Origin: Amoebophrya sp. A120
Taxonomy: Eukaryota; Sar; Dinophyceae; Syndiniales; Amoebophryaceae
DNA length: 61,537 nucleotides
NCBI GenBank assembly: GCA_905178155.1
Contig: CAJINV010000015.1
Coordinates: 824,390 to 885,926 of the forward strand
Reading direction: 5' to 3'
Shown: one piece after another, positions 22,501 through 35,319 of the stretch
Layout of the letters: the number at the start of each line of letters is the position of its first letter
Position numbering within the stretch: position 1 is the stretch's first letter
Made by a program: the position numbers and the translations under genes
Notes under the pieces: generated by a model
What the model was told of the DNA's origin: nothing
The model's input: only the letters and a program-made list of their open reading frames with translations
Databases searched by the model: none

Positions 22501-25500
22501 CCAACACATTTTTCGCGGTGATGAAAACCACCAGAGCCTCGTAGTTCCGTTCGTAGATATGCATTGCAAAAGTATCGTACTAGTATAAATCGCAATACAA
22601 ATTTTTCCAGAAGGAAAAATGGAATTTGTAATGCTGATTTCGCTAAGAAACAAGATTTGTCATGCATGATTGCCATTAGTACGACTACGATACTTTTGCA
22701 CGGGATAGTAGAAGTCTTTGAGCCATGTGTGCTTGAAAAGCAGGGACTTGTCGAGTTTGATCAATCTCCTGCAATTGCTAAAGGCGAGGGAGTAGGCCTG
22801 CAGGACGGCGTCGCGCTGCTCGGAGGCGAAAACAGCGATGTCTGCTCTCGTAAAAATCTCCTTCAACCACTTGCATCCCAGCTCGTCCGCCCTCGCGATG
22901 GACTCTTTCGTCGTCGCAATGAGCGATTTGCTTTGCTGCGTGGAGAGCTGCTGAGCTGGTGCTGGTGCTGGCTGCGAGACCTCCGACGTCTTTGGTCGTT
23001 GATTTTTAAGTCCAACAGCTGCAAGTTCTTCTGCTCCGGGTACGACTACTACGCCACGAGATGAAGAACCCTTCGCCACCGTGAGCCACTGTTTCACGTG
23101 CAAGTACTCATCGGATATCCTGTGCAAAAGTATCGTGCTCGTACTCGTAGTAATTGCAGTCATGCATTACAAATTTTTTTCCTGAGGTAAATCCACATGA
23201 CAAATTTTAATTTTATTTCTCATGCTGAGGAAATTGGTAATGCATTTATACGAGTACGATACTTCTTTTGCACAGCATATCGGATTCGTCGATCAAGTTT
23301 GTCGCAAGGTCGTAAATATGGATCTGTCAGGATCGAAATCGTCAAAGTTGAAATGATTTGCCATGCATAAAATGCAGCCCACAAAGTGCCTGTCTTGCAG
23401 AGTAGGCAAGTGAGGCAGATTGTAAGCATGTTGAGGGGTAGAAACTGAGGCGCTCAAGTAGCATGACAAAAGGCGTCTTCCTTACCCAAACAGCATGACA
23501 AACTGGATTTCGGTTCCACCCAAATTTGTCATGCGCCACTTGGAAAATGGATTTCGAGCGGCATCCATTTTATGCATGACAAATTATTTCAACTCTGACG
23601 ATTTCGATCCTGACGCTTCCATAGTAAATCGCCTCGTAGTAGCTCCGTCTTTGGTACCTGCCCCCCGCCATGAAATCAATCCGTCTCGGAATGTAGTCGA
23701 TTTGGAGAATTTTGGACATAATTCGTTGAAAAGAATTCGTGGATTTCGTGGTTGATGTTGTGTGGTCTCCTGAATGGAACAATGTTCCGTTGTAGTTGTT
23801 CACTGCCGTTGTTGTTCCAAATCCTCCTGCTCCATGTTGACCACCACTGCTTTCCGCAACTCGAAAGCAATCCTGCGGCGCGTCGAGCAATCGCATCAAC
23901 AAGCCCGCGAGAATCCGTTGACTGCCGTTGACGCTCAGCTCGTAAAACACCCCTCTTGTGAAAATCTTCGGCTGGTTCTCTAGTAATTCGGTGAGTGATT
24001 TCAACGCCCTTTGCCCGAAATGCCCAATCTCTGCGTCGGAGAGAATCGCCCGCAACAACCCCGCCATGTCAGCAGGGCCAAGTAGTGAGGTCCCAAGGAG
24101 CGCTTGGACTTCTTTATCAAATGCAAAAATGTCTGGGTCTGGAAGAGTGGTCATGCTGTTTTTGCATGACGCGCAAGGTCTGGTATGGAAGCTCTAGCAT
24201 CACAGGTTTCGAGAAGCTTCCGCAATGCCGAATCCGCATGACAAATCTCCAATTTTGGTCACAGAAAGTGGGCAGCTTTTGCTACCTATGCATGAGAGAT
24301 TTTTCTGTGTTCTGAAATGCGCATCACAAGTTTGTATTCTTCCAGACCCAGACATATTTGCAATCCATATTCCTGCTGTTGCTGCAGTTTCATCGCAGAG
24401 AGCGTGGCTCTTGCGCTGTCTTCGTCTGAGTCCGAATTTATGGAAGCTGTTGTGGTCTTACTAAAGTTGTTCGGTGCTGTTGCTGTGGTATTCGTATTCT
24501 GCGCCGCGGCACCACCAAGATTCATCTGCATCTGCGCGTAGTTGAAGTCATTAGGATGAGCAAGTATTTCACTGGTCTTACTCCGCGCCAAGGTGTCTCC
24601 GAGCAAAAACGCGATCCCGTGCGTTTGCGGCAGCAATGAGTTACCCCCGATGTCGTCCACGATAGTGGTGAGGGTTTGCTTTAAGTGAATGATGTAGGAC
24701 AATTTGTGTGTGTCTTCGCTATTCAACTGAAGCTTTTTCGCGAAGCCATTCTCAACTAAATACGCGAGCTGCGCCCGGGTAAAGTACGGTGCGGCAAGGA
24801 TGGCGGTGTGAAGTTTAGCAGAGCAAGAACTCGCTGGTGGTGAATTGTGTAGGGATTGCTTGTTTTTATCCGCAATCGACGCTACAGCCTCGTACATCTT
24901 AGCCGCTGTCGGCAACAGTCTCTCGACCTCCGCTACCCCTGAAGATTCATAGTTTTTTACAAAGCCCGTTGCACCTGTCGCGGCATATGTTGATCCAGTA
25001 GCACAACCAGGTTGCTGATGCGTCGGCGCGGCAAAGTAGTTGTCCAATTTCAACCTCGGTAGAGGTTTCGGCGACACAAATTTGTCGAGAATTTTCAAGC
25101 CCTGCTCGATTTCTTGGAAATGGTTCTGAAACCATTTTGGGTAAAGTCGCTGCAAAATTTTCTTCGCAATCGTTAAATCCAACCCCTCCGCACGGATGAA
25201 TTTTGTAACGAAGGTTGAGATCTCGGCTTTGTATTGCTGCTTCACGACAGCGCCTGTGGTTTTTTTCTTGGTTTTTGTCGTTGCTGGCGTCGCTGCTGGG
25301 GTCGCTGCTAGTACCACGTCCACACCGGTCGTTTCATCTTGCAAAAATTCGTAATCCGCGTACAGAATCGCGAACACAAAGTCCGTATGCATTGCAAAAG
25401 TATCGCACTCGTTCTACTAATTGCGTTTATGCAATACAAATTTTCATCCCAAGGTAAAACAGCATTACAAACTCCCTTTGTCATGCTGAGCAAATTTGTA

Positions 25501-28500
25501 ATGCGTTTACTACTAGTACGATGCTTTTGCGTTTCCTAGTCCGCCAAATTTTTCGCGGGGATCAAATCTGACGGCTTTTGCACGTTCAATTCGTCCAGAA
25601 TGCGTACTGTTTTCTGCACGTGCTCGAACACATCCACCATCGCTTCAAAAAGCCGGCTGCTGCCCAGAATGCCGAGAATCGTGAAAAGCCCGGCGATGAT
25701 GCCGTCGTACTTCAGCCAGTTGAGAACCACCTGCCAAGGCAGGTCGATCTTGGTGGCGGCCGTGGGCGACGAAGCAGTTGAAAAACGTTGCATCCTTCCA
25801 AGAAGCGTCGCGATTCGGTCCTTTTGGTACTCCTGGAGATAGAGGTACTTCAACGGGGAGGACCAGGCGAGATTTTGTAAGTCTTGGAAAAGCTGCAGGT
25901 TAGCAACTGCGGTGTCGTCTTCTGCAGTTTGTTCGGTTTTAATTTTATTCATTCCAACATCAACACCACTGCTGCTCTTAGTCGCAGCAGCAGAAGTCGC
26001 GATTGCGAGCTCGCGCAAGACTGCCGCTGTGGATTTTTTCATCAGTATAATCTCCTGTTGCACCTGACCGTGTCCACTGCCGTCCAGGTCGGTGCTACTT
26101 TTCATCAAACCTACCGACGTATTCGCTTGAAAATCGCTGACGGGGTTGTAGAAGCTCTGTGCCCCGAACAACCCACTGCTGCTGGAACTGCTTTCGGAAG
26201 ATGATGTTCTGAAAGACGCGTGCTGTTTTTGACCGTCGTCCCCAACAGCCCCTAGACCGCGGAGCAACTGACCCTGCGCTGCTTGGAAGTACCGCTCGCC
26301 TGTCGTTTTACTAGCGTTTGTTGGGTCGTCATGCTCTTTCCCTGCAGCGCCAGCACCACCGACGCCGGTCGCACTACTTTGATCGTAGAATTCCCAGGGC
26401 AAAAACCGCTCGACCGATAATTTCCCGGCGCTGCTCAAATGAGAAATCAGCTCGCCTCGGCCGAAAAATGTCGGCAGGAGATTCACGGCCATTTGCTCTT
26501 TTGCGGAATAGAGAATCAATCCACCCCGACGGGAAACCGGGAGAGGTTGACAGTTCATTTGGGTGACCGAGTCGTGCTCTACAGTTGAGAACCTACTTGC
26601 ACTGGAAGTCGCACTCGTTTCACGCCGGAGGAGGGTCGAAGAGCCAGCGCCTGAGAGTGTTCCTTCTCCAACTTTTTGTTTGTTTCGTCCCTCGTCCGGG
26701 AGTAGCAAATGCGACTCAGGGGACATCATCCGTTTCATGTGCCTTTTACTTCTCCGTGGCTCGGCTTTCGTTGTTGATGTTGTGCCGTGTGTTGACAGTT
26801 CAATTTCAGTGCCATCTACAGCTCCGTTGAAGTTCCGCAACACAAGTTCTCTGGACCCCTGTCGACTACTGTTAACCGAGGAAAGGCCGGCGGCACTGCT
26901 GCTGTCTTGGTCGAGTTGACCATTATGCTCTGGATCGTTAACGTTATACTCCTCATCTTCATCATCCCAAGAGACATCAGTACTATCCCCGTAGTTGCTA
27001 GTAGTTGAGGAGAAATTTCCATCGTCCTCGTCATTCCTGTACGACGCAGAACGGCTGGCGCGGGTGACGGTAAAACCCTCGTGGCCCGGAAAATTATCAT
27101 CCGGGTCTGGTGGCCGTAGCCGCTGCTTCCTCGGCGACCTACTGCTCGAATTACCGTCTCCGTCGTTGCTAACTGTTTGTTGACTGCCGCCCTTTTTGCT
27201 GCCATGCAAAACCGTGCTCCCAGGGAAGAAAATTTTCTGCAGCACCAGGATGAAATCGATGTTCGTTTTCTGCTTTTGCAAGTCCACAACTTTCACTATG
27301 GGACTCTCAATTGTTACATTCTCAACTGTTACTGTTACATGAATTTGTCATGCAAGAAGAGCAAAAGTCAAAGGGGGACAATTGCGCCTCTAGCATTACA
27401 AATTCCGCACAGATTTAAATGCTGTTTAGCCCTCCGGGAATTTGTCATGCGAAGTCGCTTTACCCTGTGGATGTTGATGTTGCTGCTGGTTGATTTTGCA
27501 TGACAAATCGTGTAACAGTTGAGAATGTAACGTTTGAGAACGCCATATTCACCTTCTGTGTCGTGGGTTTGAAGCTGTCCGTTGGGAGCATCACCATCTC
27601 TGAGAAATCGGCCGTCGTGTAGATATTTTCTGATTGTTCTTCCCCGTTCAACGCTGTGCTGTGACCTTCTGGTTGCCGATTGTTCTGTTGATGATGCGAC
27701 GAGCCTTCCTTTCTCAGATTCCACTTCAGCTTGAAAAGAATAGGATTGATGTTGTTCAGATATTCGTCGGTGCTTTTGGTTTGTTCAGCCGTGACAGGTC
27801 CAGCTCCAGCGCCAGACGTAGAGTTCTTGTGCAAATCGCCCAAAACAGCGTCCAAAACCTCGATGTCGATTTGTGTGGGCTTTTGCTTTCTGTAGGGCGT
27901 CGTGGGCGTTGTCGTGGCTGTGCTCTGGTTCTCGTTTAATATTTCTTCGCCGTGGTTTCGGTTTGTCTCTACTTCGGTGTTAGTTTTTCCTTTCTGCTCC
28001 GCAGTCATCTCCACTCCTGCTGAACCGTTCCCATCCTCATCCTCCTCGCCGAAAAACCTAGCGGCAAACTCCGCTTTCCTCCTTTCAAAATCAGCAGCGA
28101 TAGATGATAATGAGGAAGCTGATGAAGTGGCTGGTGATCCCCCTGCTCCGTGCTTTGCATTTGAAGCGCCGTCACGTGGTCCTCGACTTCCTGTTCCCGT
28201 ACCAGCCAAGCTCTCCACAGCCCCCGATGGTGGCTTCGTGCCAGCGCCGTCTAGGTATATTACAATGAAAAATGCCCCCACCCCCGAACTTGAAAGAATT
28301 TGTATTGCAAACCTTTCCAAATGAAACATTCGCCCTCTTGCATGTATCAGCATCACAGATTTCCGATTGTGAATAGCAAAAATTTGTATTGCAAATGCAA
28401 AAGATCCCAGCAAGAGCGATGCTTGTCATGCAAGCGATGCGAAGCACGACTAGACTCTGCATCAGAAAGATTCATACTCCTTTCATGCATGACAAAAAGT

Positions 28501-31500
28501 TTTCATTTGGAAACTTCGCATCACAAATTTTTGCAACTTTGGGGGTGGGGGGCACTTTTCACTGTAATAAGGTAGAGTAGTCGTCTTGATGCCCCCCCGA
28601 AGGAGACAAAGGCCTCCTGGAGTGTGATAGACGCTTATCAAACTAAAAAGCGATAACGTTAACGGAATTTGTGATGCAGTAACGCATCATAAAAGGTACC
28701 CAAATTTGTATTGCGTGGCATGCATTGAAGGCAAAATTTGTAATGCATTCTGCCATCTGTGAAAACCGTTAACGTTAACACTTTTTTGCTTGATAACGCT
28801 TTCGTGCCGTTCATATAGGCGATTGTGATCATGTCGGTGTCTTCCTCTTCGGTCGGGGTTGGCTCTCGCACCGCAGTTGCCGCAGATCGCGTTTCTTCTT
28901 CATGGTTCATCTGCACCTGCGATTTCACGACAGACTCCTCTGGTTCTGGCTCTGTAGTTTCTTGGTCGGCTTTGCCTGCTGTGGAAGCATTTCTATTCGG
29001 ACCCCGATACCTCAAAACATTTGCCAGGCCACTGCTCATTTCGTACTCCTCTCCACCACTCTTGGAAGGTGAAGGGATGAAAGGACCGCTGTGTGGTACC
29101 CCACGACTAGCATCTGCCCCTCCTGCACGAAATGAAGAACCGGCGGCTGTTCTCTGAAAACTTTTCCTTTTGTTGAAGTTTTTCGACAGCAGGGTGGCCA
29201 AAAACCGCGCGTCTATCTTTCCACAGACGTGCGTTTGGATCTTTTGGCCCAAATTCAAGTCAAACTCCGGGATTTCCAGCGCCTCAGTGATCGGGGTCAC
29301 GCCGAACAGCTCAAAGTTGAAACCTTGACTGCTCTGCTCGCTCTTTGTTGAACTTGCATTGCCACCAGCAGAGCCCGAAGATGAAGTAGTCCTTCCACCG
29401 GCATTCGTTACCACCTCCCAGCAGACTGCGCCTCCGGTGAGGACGCTGTTGTCGTGCGTAGTTCCTGCTGGAGTTGAACTTGTTGTAGTTGTATAGGTGG
29501 AAGTTGTTCCAGCAGCCCCGCCTCCGCCTCCTCCGGTAGTCTCGTCCCCGACGTAGTTTGCTGAATCTTTGTAATCCACCGAAGTTCCGAATACACAAAC
29601 ATCCACCGGCTCGGTCGCATATCCTGTGCAAAAGCATCGTACTCGTAGTAATCGCGTTTTATGCATTAAATCTCTTGCTCAAGGTGAATCAGCATTACAA
29701 ATTCAATATGTAATGCTGGGCTAATTTGTAATGCAATTTATACTAGTACGATGCTTTTGCATTGCATATCGCAAGTTCAAAAACGGAGGTTCCGTTGTCC
29801 ACTTTCAAATCCGATAAAATCAACTTCTCCACTATCCACAGTAAATTTCCCGCACGCGTACAAATGCGGTCTCTGCATGACAAAACTTGGCTTCGATCCT
29901 AGTTTAGCATGACAAGTTTTACGCTCAAAATTGGTAGAATTTGTGATGCATTTTGTACATGTACGGGAAATTTGTATTGCATATCCACCTTGAACTCCGC
30001 GTTCAAGAAATCCGGAATGCGCAGGAAGTTCTTCGAATTGCTCCCACTTCCAAATTTCCACACGTTCTTCGTTTCGTACTGAAGGTTTTCGATCGAAATC
30101 GACCGCATTCTCGTCGCGAACTCAAACTTCCCCACCATGTCATCCCGGTAGTATTTCAAACGGATCTCAGGATGTTGTAGGTGTAGGTGCTGTTGTTGAG
30201 AGAAAGGAAAGCTGTTGTTCTGCTTGTTGGCGCTGTTTTGGTGTTGGTGTTGTGTCGACGTCGTCGTGTGTGAAAATTTTATCTTTTCCGTCCGCAACTT
30301 AAACCTGTTCGTCAAGTCGAGTTTCACGGCGATGCAGAGATTCTTCAGCAAATCGACCATTTTCGTCTTCTCTTCCAGTAGTTTTTTCTTTCTTCTCAAC
30401 CGTTGTTGCACGTACTTCTGCAGCAAATGCTTGTCCTCGGGGTCGATGGTAAAGCTAAAATTTTTTGATGTAGCTTGTGATCCCGGCCCTCCACGCGCAC
30501 CTAGCAAGCTCGTCGTAGAGGTCGGGGTTGGCGTCGGGCTACTGAACTTCTGCCGTAATGCCGCCGGGTTGTTTGCGCCACTGGATGACTGCCCTGGATG
30601 CGGGATTTGCAATTGCAACTCGTCTTGCTGTAAGTGGCCACTGTTGTTGATTTTTTCGATCATGTACTTCTCTACCATTTGTTGCAAAAGTCGCGCGTGC
30701 GTCCGGAGATAGATCTCGTCGGAGTTCGAAGTTGATGTGACGGAATTCGAATTGAAATTGTTCGATCTTGTGTTTCTCATGTTTTCCTCCTCTGGAGCAG
30801 GAGGTGCCCCGCCAGAGGCACTACCTGCCCGCCCGCCTGAGGCTGCAATCATCGAGGTATGAGACGACACTCCGCTTGCCAGGCGTCCGCCGTTGCTGGT
30901 GGAAAATAATCCAGCAGTCGTCCCGTCTTCTACCGTTGTAGCTGCTGCAGTGGTTGGCATCATCCCTAAGTTTTTCATGCCCATTTTCTTGTTCCCTCGT
31001 CCCGAAGCTCCCTGCTGTTTCAAAAACCGCTCAGCGTCATCGTATCGTAAGGAAAAATCCCCCCTCCCCATATCGATAAGGCACGCCTCAGAAAATTTGT
31101 CATGCTGATTTGTGACCACAAATCGCATCTGTGATGCAAGAAAGCAGCGCCACAGTCTTTGCCCCATTATGCAGGTGGTTTGTAATGCTGTTGGTCCTGC
31201 GGCATAGACGTTCCTCATGCTAAGTGCCTAGGGTAGCCCCTCTGTGCATGGGCATGATGTGGGCACGCAGTCCTCTACTGCAAGACAAATCTGATTTGTG
31301 TACGCAAATCCAGCATCAGACATTTCGTTTCGATGTGGGGAGGGGGGATTTTTGCTTCTGATACATCCGTTTCAAAATTCTCGGCCATCAGTTTCGCGTA
31401 TCCTGTGCAAAAGTATCGCACCCGTAGTAATTGTAATTCCAATCATGTATTACAAATTTCTCTCTTAAGGACAATCAGCATTACAAATTTTCTTTCTCAT

Positions 31501-34205
31501 GCTGAGAAAATTTGTCATGCGACTTGTACTAGTACGTTACTTTTGCAATGCATATCGCGAGCCAGCCAACCACTTCCGCGAGGCATTCCCGGACGGGAAC
31601 AGTGGGGTGGGAGATCCACATAGTGTTGGAAGGTGATGATGGGTTATTTGTCATGCTAGGTCGCGATTCCAAGGGTGTAGTAGAGCAGCTTCGTCCATTT
31701 CGCTGATTTTTTGCAGATGGTTTCTCTACAGCTGCAGCACCAGAGATCAACCTCTGTTCATCGATTTCAAACCGTTGCAAGTGTAGGAAAAACTTGTTTT
31801 CATCGTGTAACCGTTCTCCAGCACAAGAACTTTTTGGTGCACCAGATGAACCACTTCCGCTTGCGCTTGGTGGTGCTCCTGAGATCATTCTTGAAGACGT
31901 CGACGAAGCGTCTCCTCCTTCCAACTCCACCACTACCTTCCCCAACTGCGGTCTGGGCGGATCGATTTTGACGTGGACGCAACTGTTGTCCGGTAAATGC
32001 AAGAAAACGTCAGATTGCTCGGGGAGATGGAGATTTGCGGAAAATTTCATGTCGTATCTTTTCACCATGTACAAAACCTTCTCGAGCAACTCTCGCACCG
32101 GCACCTTGGCTAAGTCCAGTCGGTTGATCAAACTTTTGGTAGCAAGTTGCGGCTCGGATGCGGATGTCGCGACATTCGCATTATTTCCATATGCGAAGGT
32201 GGAAGTTTGACCGTGCGGTCCACTGAAACCCCCACCACCGCCACCGCCCTTTCCCATCATCAACTCCTGTACTTCGCTTCTCCGTACGAATTCCGTCAGA
32301 TGTCCCGAATCTAAGAATGGCACCACCCCACCTGGAAGTTGCACGGAATAGAACGGAATGGGAATCACGCCGAAAATCCACAGCCACCCGGAGAAGTGGG
32401 GAGCGAGGGGGACGTAGATTTTGGTCGTTTTGAGAATTTCGACATTGTGGTAATTGTATATGAAATGGTACAGGAACCGGGGGATAAACAACCCGTAGTA
32501 GGAGAGGGTCTTGATTTCCACTTTTGTCAATTTCACTGAGACGAACAGCTCGAGAAATTGAATCGTCCGGAAGAGCAGCTCCCAAAGCAGGTAGTTGAAA
32601 AATCGACGGAAAAGAAAGGTCGTGGCAGCACAGGACGAACTGGAAGTGCTTGTGGTGGGTCTTGATGTAGCTGCCCCGCCCACTGAAGCGCGCGTCGAGG
32701 CGGGAGATGGTGATGGTGAACTTGTTCCAGCTCCGGGAGAATTCATCATCGGACTTCCACTTCTAGAAAACTTGTTTGCATTGACATTTCGACGTCCTCT
32801 GCCGCTGCTTTTCAAAATGGTTCTCAGATCCTTCAAAACCGAGTGAATGTTCCGGACGAAGACGCTCTCAAACTGGATCAAAACCGATTTTAGTTCCCGA
32901 TCTTTGATTTTCAGCTTCACCGCCGCCGAGCCTGAATCGCTTGAGCTGACGTCGACTCGGAAACAATTTGGTTTCGTTGTGGTGGAGGAAGATGTGGTAG
33001 ACGATCTCGCGCTCGCCGGGGCGGGTATGCTTTTCTTACTCGTAATGGAAGGGGCCGCGACACCAGCTCCCTCCTGTTTCTGACCGTCGACGTCTTGTTC
33101 CACCCCGTCGCTACTTCCGTAGTTGTGAACTGTCGTCCCTAAACTCGCCACAGACACGGGCAGCGCGTAGCTTCCGCGCGCTAACCTGGCGGTAACTTCC
33201 AGCTCGCAGGGGTCATTCCCGAGCAAATGCGGTAGGTCGGGGAGCTGCTGGATTTTGATCCTCCTCAGCATGTGCATTAAGGAGAACTTCTCCGGAATCT
33301 CCCGCCCGGGGTGGAACGAGACCTCGAAAGAATTGAAAAAGGGATCTGTAGTTCATATGTTTGAACAATAAAGAACTAAAAAACGCAAAGTACACACAAA
33401 GCGTCGTATCTTCGTCGAATATGATTCCATCATCTATATCAACCCTGCCAAGTCCAGTCGAGTATGATGTTGATGTCAAAAGAAGTAAAAATCCTACCTT
33501 CATTTTTTTCCGCCATCCTTTGTTTCTCTTCCTCTCTTTCTCCAAAATCAGCAGCGCTTGCTTCCGGCGCGCCTCCACGAAGCTCGTCTTGTAGAAGTAG
33601 TACAGAAAGGTGAGCACAACAATGTGACTCAAGAGCGACACCCAGAGCTCGATGAAGGACTTCAAATAGAGCGGGTCGGCGTTGTAAATGATGAAAAATT
33701 TTTCGTAACAGTAGAACACGCTAGTCGGTAGGTGGTCGAACAAGAGCAAGTCGACCTGGTAGGTGAGGGACAGGTAAAACTCCTGGAGGTTGGAAAGCTG
33801 CAGGAGATTGTTGTAGTAGGGACCACCCGGCGAGTATCCACAAAAAAAAACCCATCCCCGTCCAATTTGTCATGCAAAACATGCATAAGCTGCAGTGTTT
33901 GTCGTGTTTGTCATGCAAAGAAAGGATGGGAATAGGTGTTTTTATGTCCTGGATAGCGAGGGAATTATGGTCGCCGTCGCGCTATCCCTATCCCCGTAGT
34001 CGAAAACATAGCTCGCGGCCAATGAAGCTGCGCTTCTTCTAGAAGCGGCTGTCGACGAGCTTGTCGTGGTGGTGGTGGTTTCAAAGTGTTGAACTAGAGT
34101 CTTCGTGGCACTACCTCCGTTGCTGGTGGTGCTGTAGTTTCCTTCGCCGCCGGAGTTGCTGTCGTTCTCCGACGAGAAGAAAAGACGGGCCAGGAGCCAG
34201 CGCAT
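19554..34205 (-). CDS. Giant membrane-anchored protein, 18 exons, about 3,719 aa
   Basis: Exons, in transcript order: 34205-33956, 33829-33498, 33322-31555, 31393-31364, 31037-29984, 29827-29769, 29614-28796, 28630-28570, 28252-27548, 27291-25539, 25380-24370, 24109-23624, 23311-23280, 23110-22708, 22552-22473, 22180-21257, 21101-20198, 20042-19554. The total is 11,160 nt, an exact multiple of three. Sixteen introns are TSD-bounded introners and one (33497-33323) is GT-AG. The N-terminal part has a hydrophobic segment (LWVSLLSHIVVLTFLYYFY) followed by a basic helix. The next part is predicted beta-rich (VSVKLTKVEIKTLSYYGLF, VEKLILSDLKVDNGTSVFEL), with long Ser/Gly/Thr-rich inserts. Helical regions follow towards the C-terminus, and the end is acidic (MVEEDEEGL). 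A membrane anchor plus extended beta-rich sequence recalls bridge-like lipid-transfer proteins, but no diagnostic motif was seen, so this is only a guess. Confidence 0.8.
20048..20197. mobile_element. Introner element, family A
   Basis: 150 bp, TSD GATGT on both sides. It starts TATGCATTGCAAAAG and ends TTTTGCACAGGATA. Removal joins KLVNI to PKDLKFSNH in frame in the giant gene. Confidence 0.95.
21107..21256. mobile_element. Introner element, family A
   Basis: 150 bp, TSD CCCAA on both sides. TIR GCAAAAGCATCGTACT and its complement. Removal joins HCWAWLG to YSQGNANFW in frame in the giant gene. Confidence 0.95.
22186..22472. mobile_element. Introner element, family C
   Basis: 287 bp, TSD AGCCA on both sides. 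TIR GGAAGTGTCAGAATCGAAAT and its complement. Removal joins VRQWL to VTQVTLNRGD in frame in the giant gene. Confidence 0.95.
22558..22707. mobile_element. Introner element, family A
   Basis: 150 bp, TSD GTAGA on both sides. Removal joins WLKDFY to ERNYEALVV in frame. The next exon is only 80 nt long. Confidence 0.95.
23116..23279. mobile_element. Introner element, family A
   Basis: 164 bp, TSD TCGGA on both sides. It starts TATCCTGTGCAAAAG. Removal joins LIDESD to EYLHVKQWL in frame. It lies 37 bp from the next element. Confidence 0.95.
23317..23623. mobile_element. Introner element, family C
   Basis: 307 bp, TSD GTAAA on both sides. Removal joins YYEAIY to DLATNLIDES in frame. The exon between it and the element at 23116 is a 32-nt microexon. 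Confidence 0.95.
24115..24369. mobile_element. Introner element, family B
   Basis: 255 bp, TSD TTCTT on the left and TTCCT on the right (4 of 5). TIR ATGTCTGGGTCTGG and its complement. Removal joins QQQQE to VQALLGTSLL in frame. Confidence 0.92.
25386..25538. mobile_element. Introner element, family A
   Basis: 153 bp, TSD GTCCG on both sides. It ends CCTA rather than the usual ATA. Removal joins PAKNLAD to FVFAILYADY in frame. Confidence 0.95.
27297..27547. mobile_element. Introner element, family F
   Basis: 251 bp, TSD TTCAC on both sides. TIR TCTCAATTGTTACATTCTCA and its near complement. Removal joins TTQKV to KVVDLQKQK in frame. Confidence 0.95.
28258..28569. mobile_element. Introner element, family I
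   Basis: 312 bp, TSD AGGTA on both sides. TIR TATTACAATGAAAAATGCCC and its near complement, followed by a CCCCCACCCCC block. It is the only copy in the window. Removal joins SRRLLYL to DGAGTKPPS in frame. Confidence 0.93.
28636..28795. mobile_element. Introner element, family H
   Basis: 160 bp, TSD ACGCT on both sides. Termini carry TATCAA and GTTAACGTTAAC-type repeats, matching 5287-5484. Removal joins MNGTKA to SITLQEAFVS in frame. The exon between it and 28258-28569 is 61 nt. Confidence 0.95.
29620..29768. mobile_element. Introner element, family A
   Basis: 149 bp, TSD TCGCA on both sides. It starts TATCCTGTGCAAAAGC and ends TTTTGCATTGCATA. Removal joins SVFELA to TEPVDVCVFG in frame. 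Confidence 0.95.
29833..29983. mobile_element. Introner element, family J
   Basis: 151 bp, TSD TCCAC on both sides. The imperfect TIRs share AAATTTCCCG and GTACAAA. Removal joins NAEFKV to EKLILSDLKV in frame. The exon between it and 29620-29768 is 59 nt. Confidence 0.92.
31043..31363. mobile_element. Introner element, family D
   Basis: 321 bp, TSD CATCG on the left and CATCC on the right (4 of 5). TIR AAAAATCCCCCCTCCCCATA and its complement. Removal joins AENFETD to DAERFLKQQ in frame. Confidence 0.93.
31399..31554. mobile_element. Introner element, family A
   Basis: 156 bp, TSD TCGCG on both sides. Removal joins VVGWLA to KLMAENFE in frame. A 30-nt microexon separates it from the family D element at 31043. 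Confidence 0.95.
33323..33497 (-). other. Candidate canonical GT-AG intron
   Basis: 175 nt. The donor is ATGAAG followed by GTAGGA and the acceptor is TTCGAG followed by GTCTCG. It keeps the frame (RKKMK-VSFHPGREI) and makes the whole transcript a multiple of three. It has no TIR or TSD. An upstream acceptor (CTACAG) would shift the frame. Confidence 0.6.
33835..33955. mobile_element. Introner element, family G
   Basis: 121 bp, TSD GCGAG on both sides. The TIR region contains CCCATCCCCGTCC and its near complement. Removal joins ATIIPS to PGGPYYNNLL in frame. It is related to the copy at 59087-59195. Confidence 0.9.
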
Positions 34206-35319
34206 GCTATCTGATATGCGTGTTTTTCTACATTTTCATTTTCATGTTGTTCATGCTCATCATCATCTTCATGCGTCTCTTGCTAGTAGTAGATACGTCG
34301 AGGCTTTCTGTAACATGCTCTGTGTCCGATTGTAGCCGAGAACTGTGGCCGCCGCTGCTGTGAGCCTACCCGCGCCTTGGCCTTCCTTCTCAGAGGGGGC
34401 GAAAATAGATGTACTACTAGATTGAAGATTTGACTAGGCAGGACAATCCTCAATTGAATCCGGATCTTGTTTGGTGTTGAGATGTGAAGGCCAACGATGT
34501 TGGTAAAAATTGCTTCGATTTCAACAGTGGCCGTGTATGTAGTAACTTCGGGACGACTACATCAGCAATGCTTGTTACATGCACTGCTTCAGAAAAAGTA
34601 CCGGACGAATAATCACAACGAGTAAGTACAACTGAACAAGATACCGGAGGAAAACAAGAAACGCATGACCTCCGCTCGGGGCTCGATGAAGGACAAACTG
34701 AAACTGAAAACGTTCATTCGTACAGGAGGGTAAGGACGCAATCGCGTTTTTGTATTCTTTGACCTAGATGCTGATGCATCGACATGTATGTCAAGAATGA
34801 ACGATGTAGCTGTCAGAATGAATAAGGAAGCGAACAATTAAAGAAGTATGCCTAGGAAAAAATGATACATATATAAAAAATGCAATGAAACGCGTAAAGC
34901 GATGCCACTGCGCCGAAGCCGATCGCTTCAAGTGATACTGTAGAAGTCGAGAGGATAACAAAGAGTAAAGCTGGTCGCTAGAAAAATTAAAAAGTCAGAG
35001 TAACTTGAATGTGAGAGTCATAAAAGCAAAATCGAAAAATCAAAGAAAATCAGTGGCTCGTCATCTCGTCCTGAAAAAAAATTTACAACGTCAACCTACT
35101 GGCTGACCTACTGTACTGCGTCGTCTGGTGAAATTAGTTCTTAAAAGGAAATTCTTTACAACCCTAGCGGTAGTCGTAGTGTCTCATCCGATTCATTAGC
35201 ACTTAAAACCGGCCCTGCTAATTACTTAACATCATCTTCAAAGCGGAAAGGATTATTTCTTGATGACGCAAATTTCACTTCGCGAATACTTAATCGAACT
35301 TGCACGAAACGGGATGCTA
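34206..35319. other. Intergenic, no gene seen
   Basis: A/T-rich spacer between the giant gene and the next minus-strand gene. No introner, RNA gene or credible frame is visible. Confidence 0.5.
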
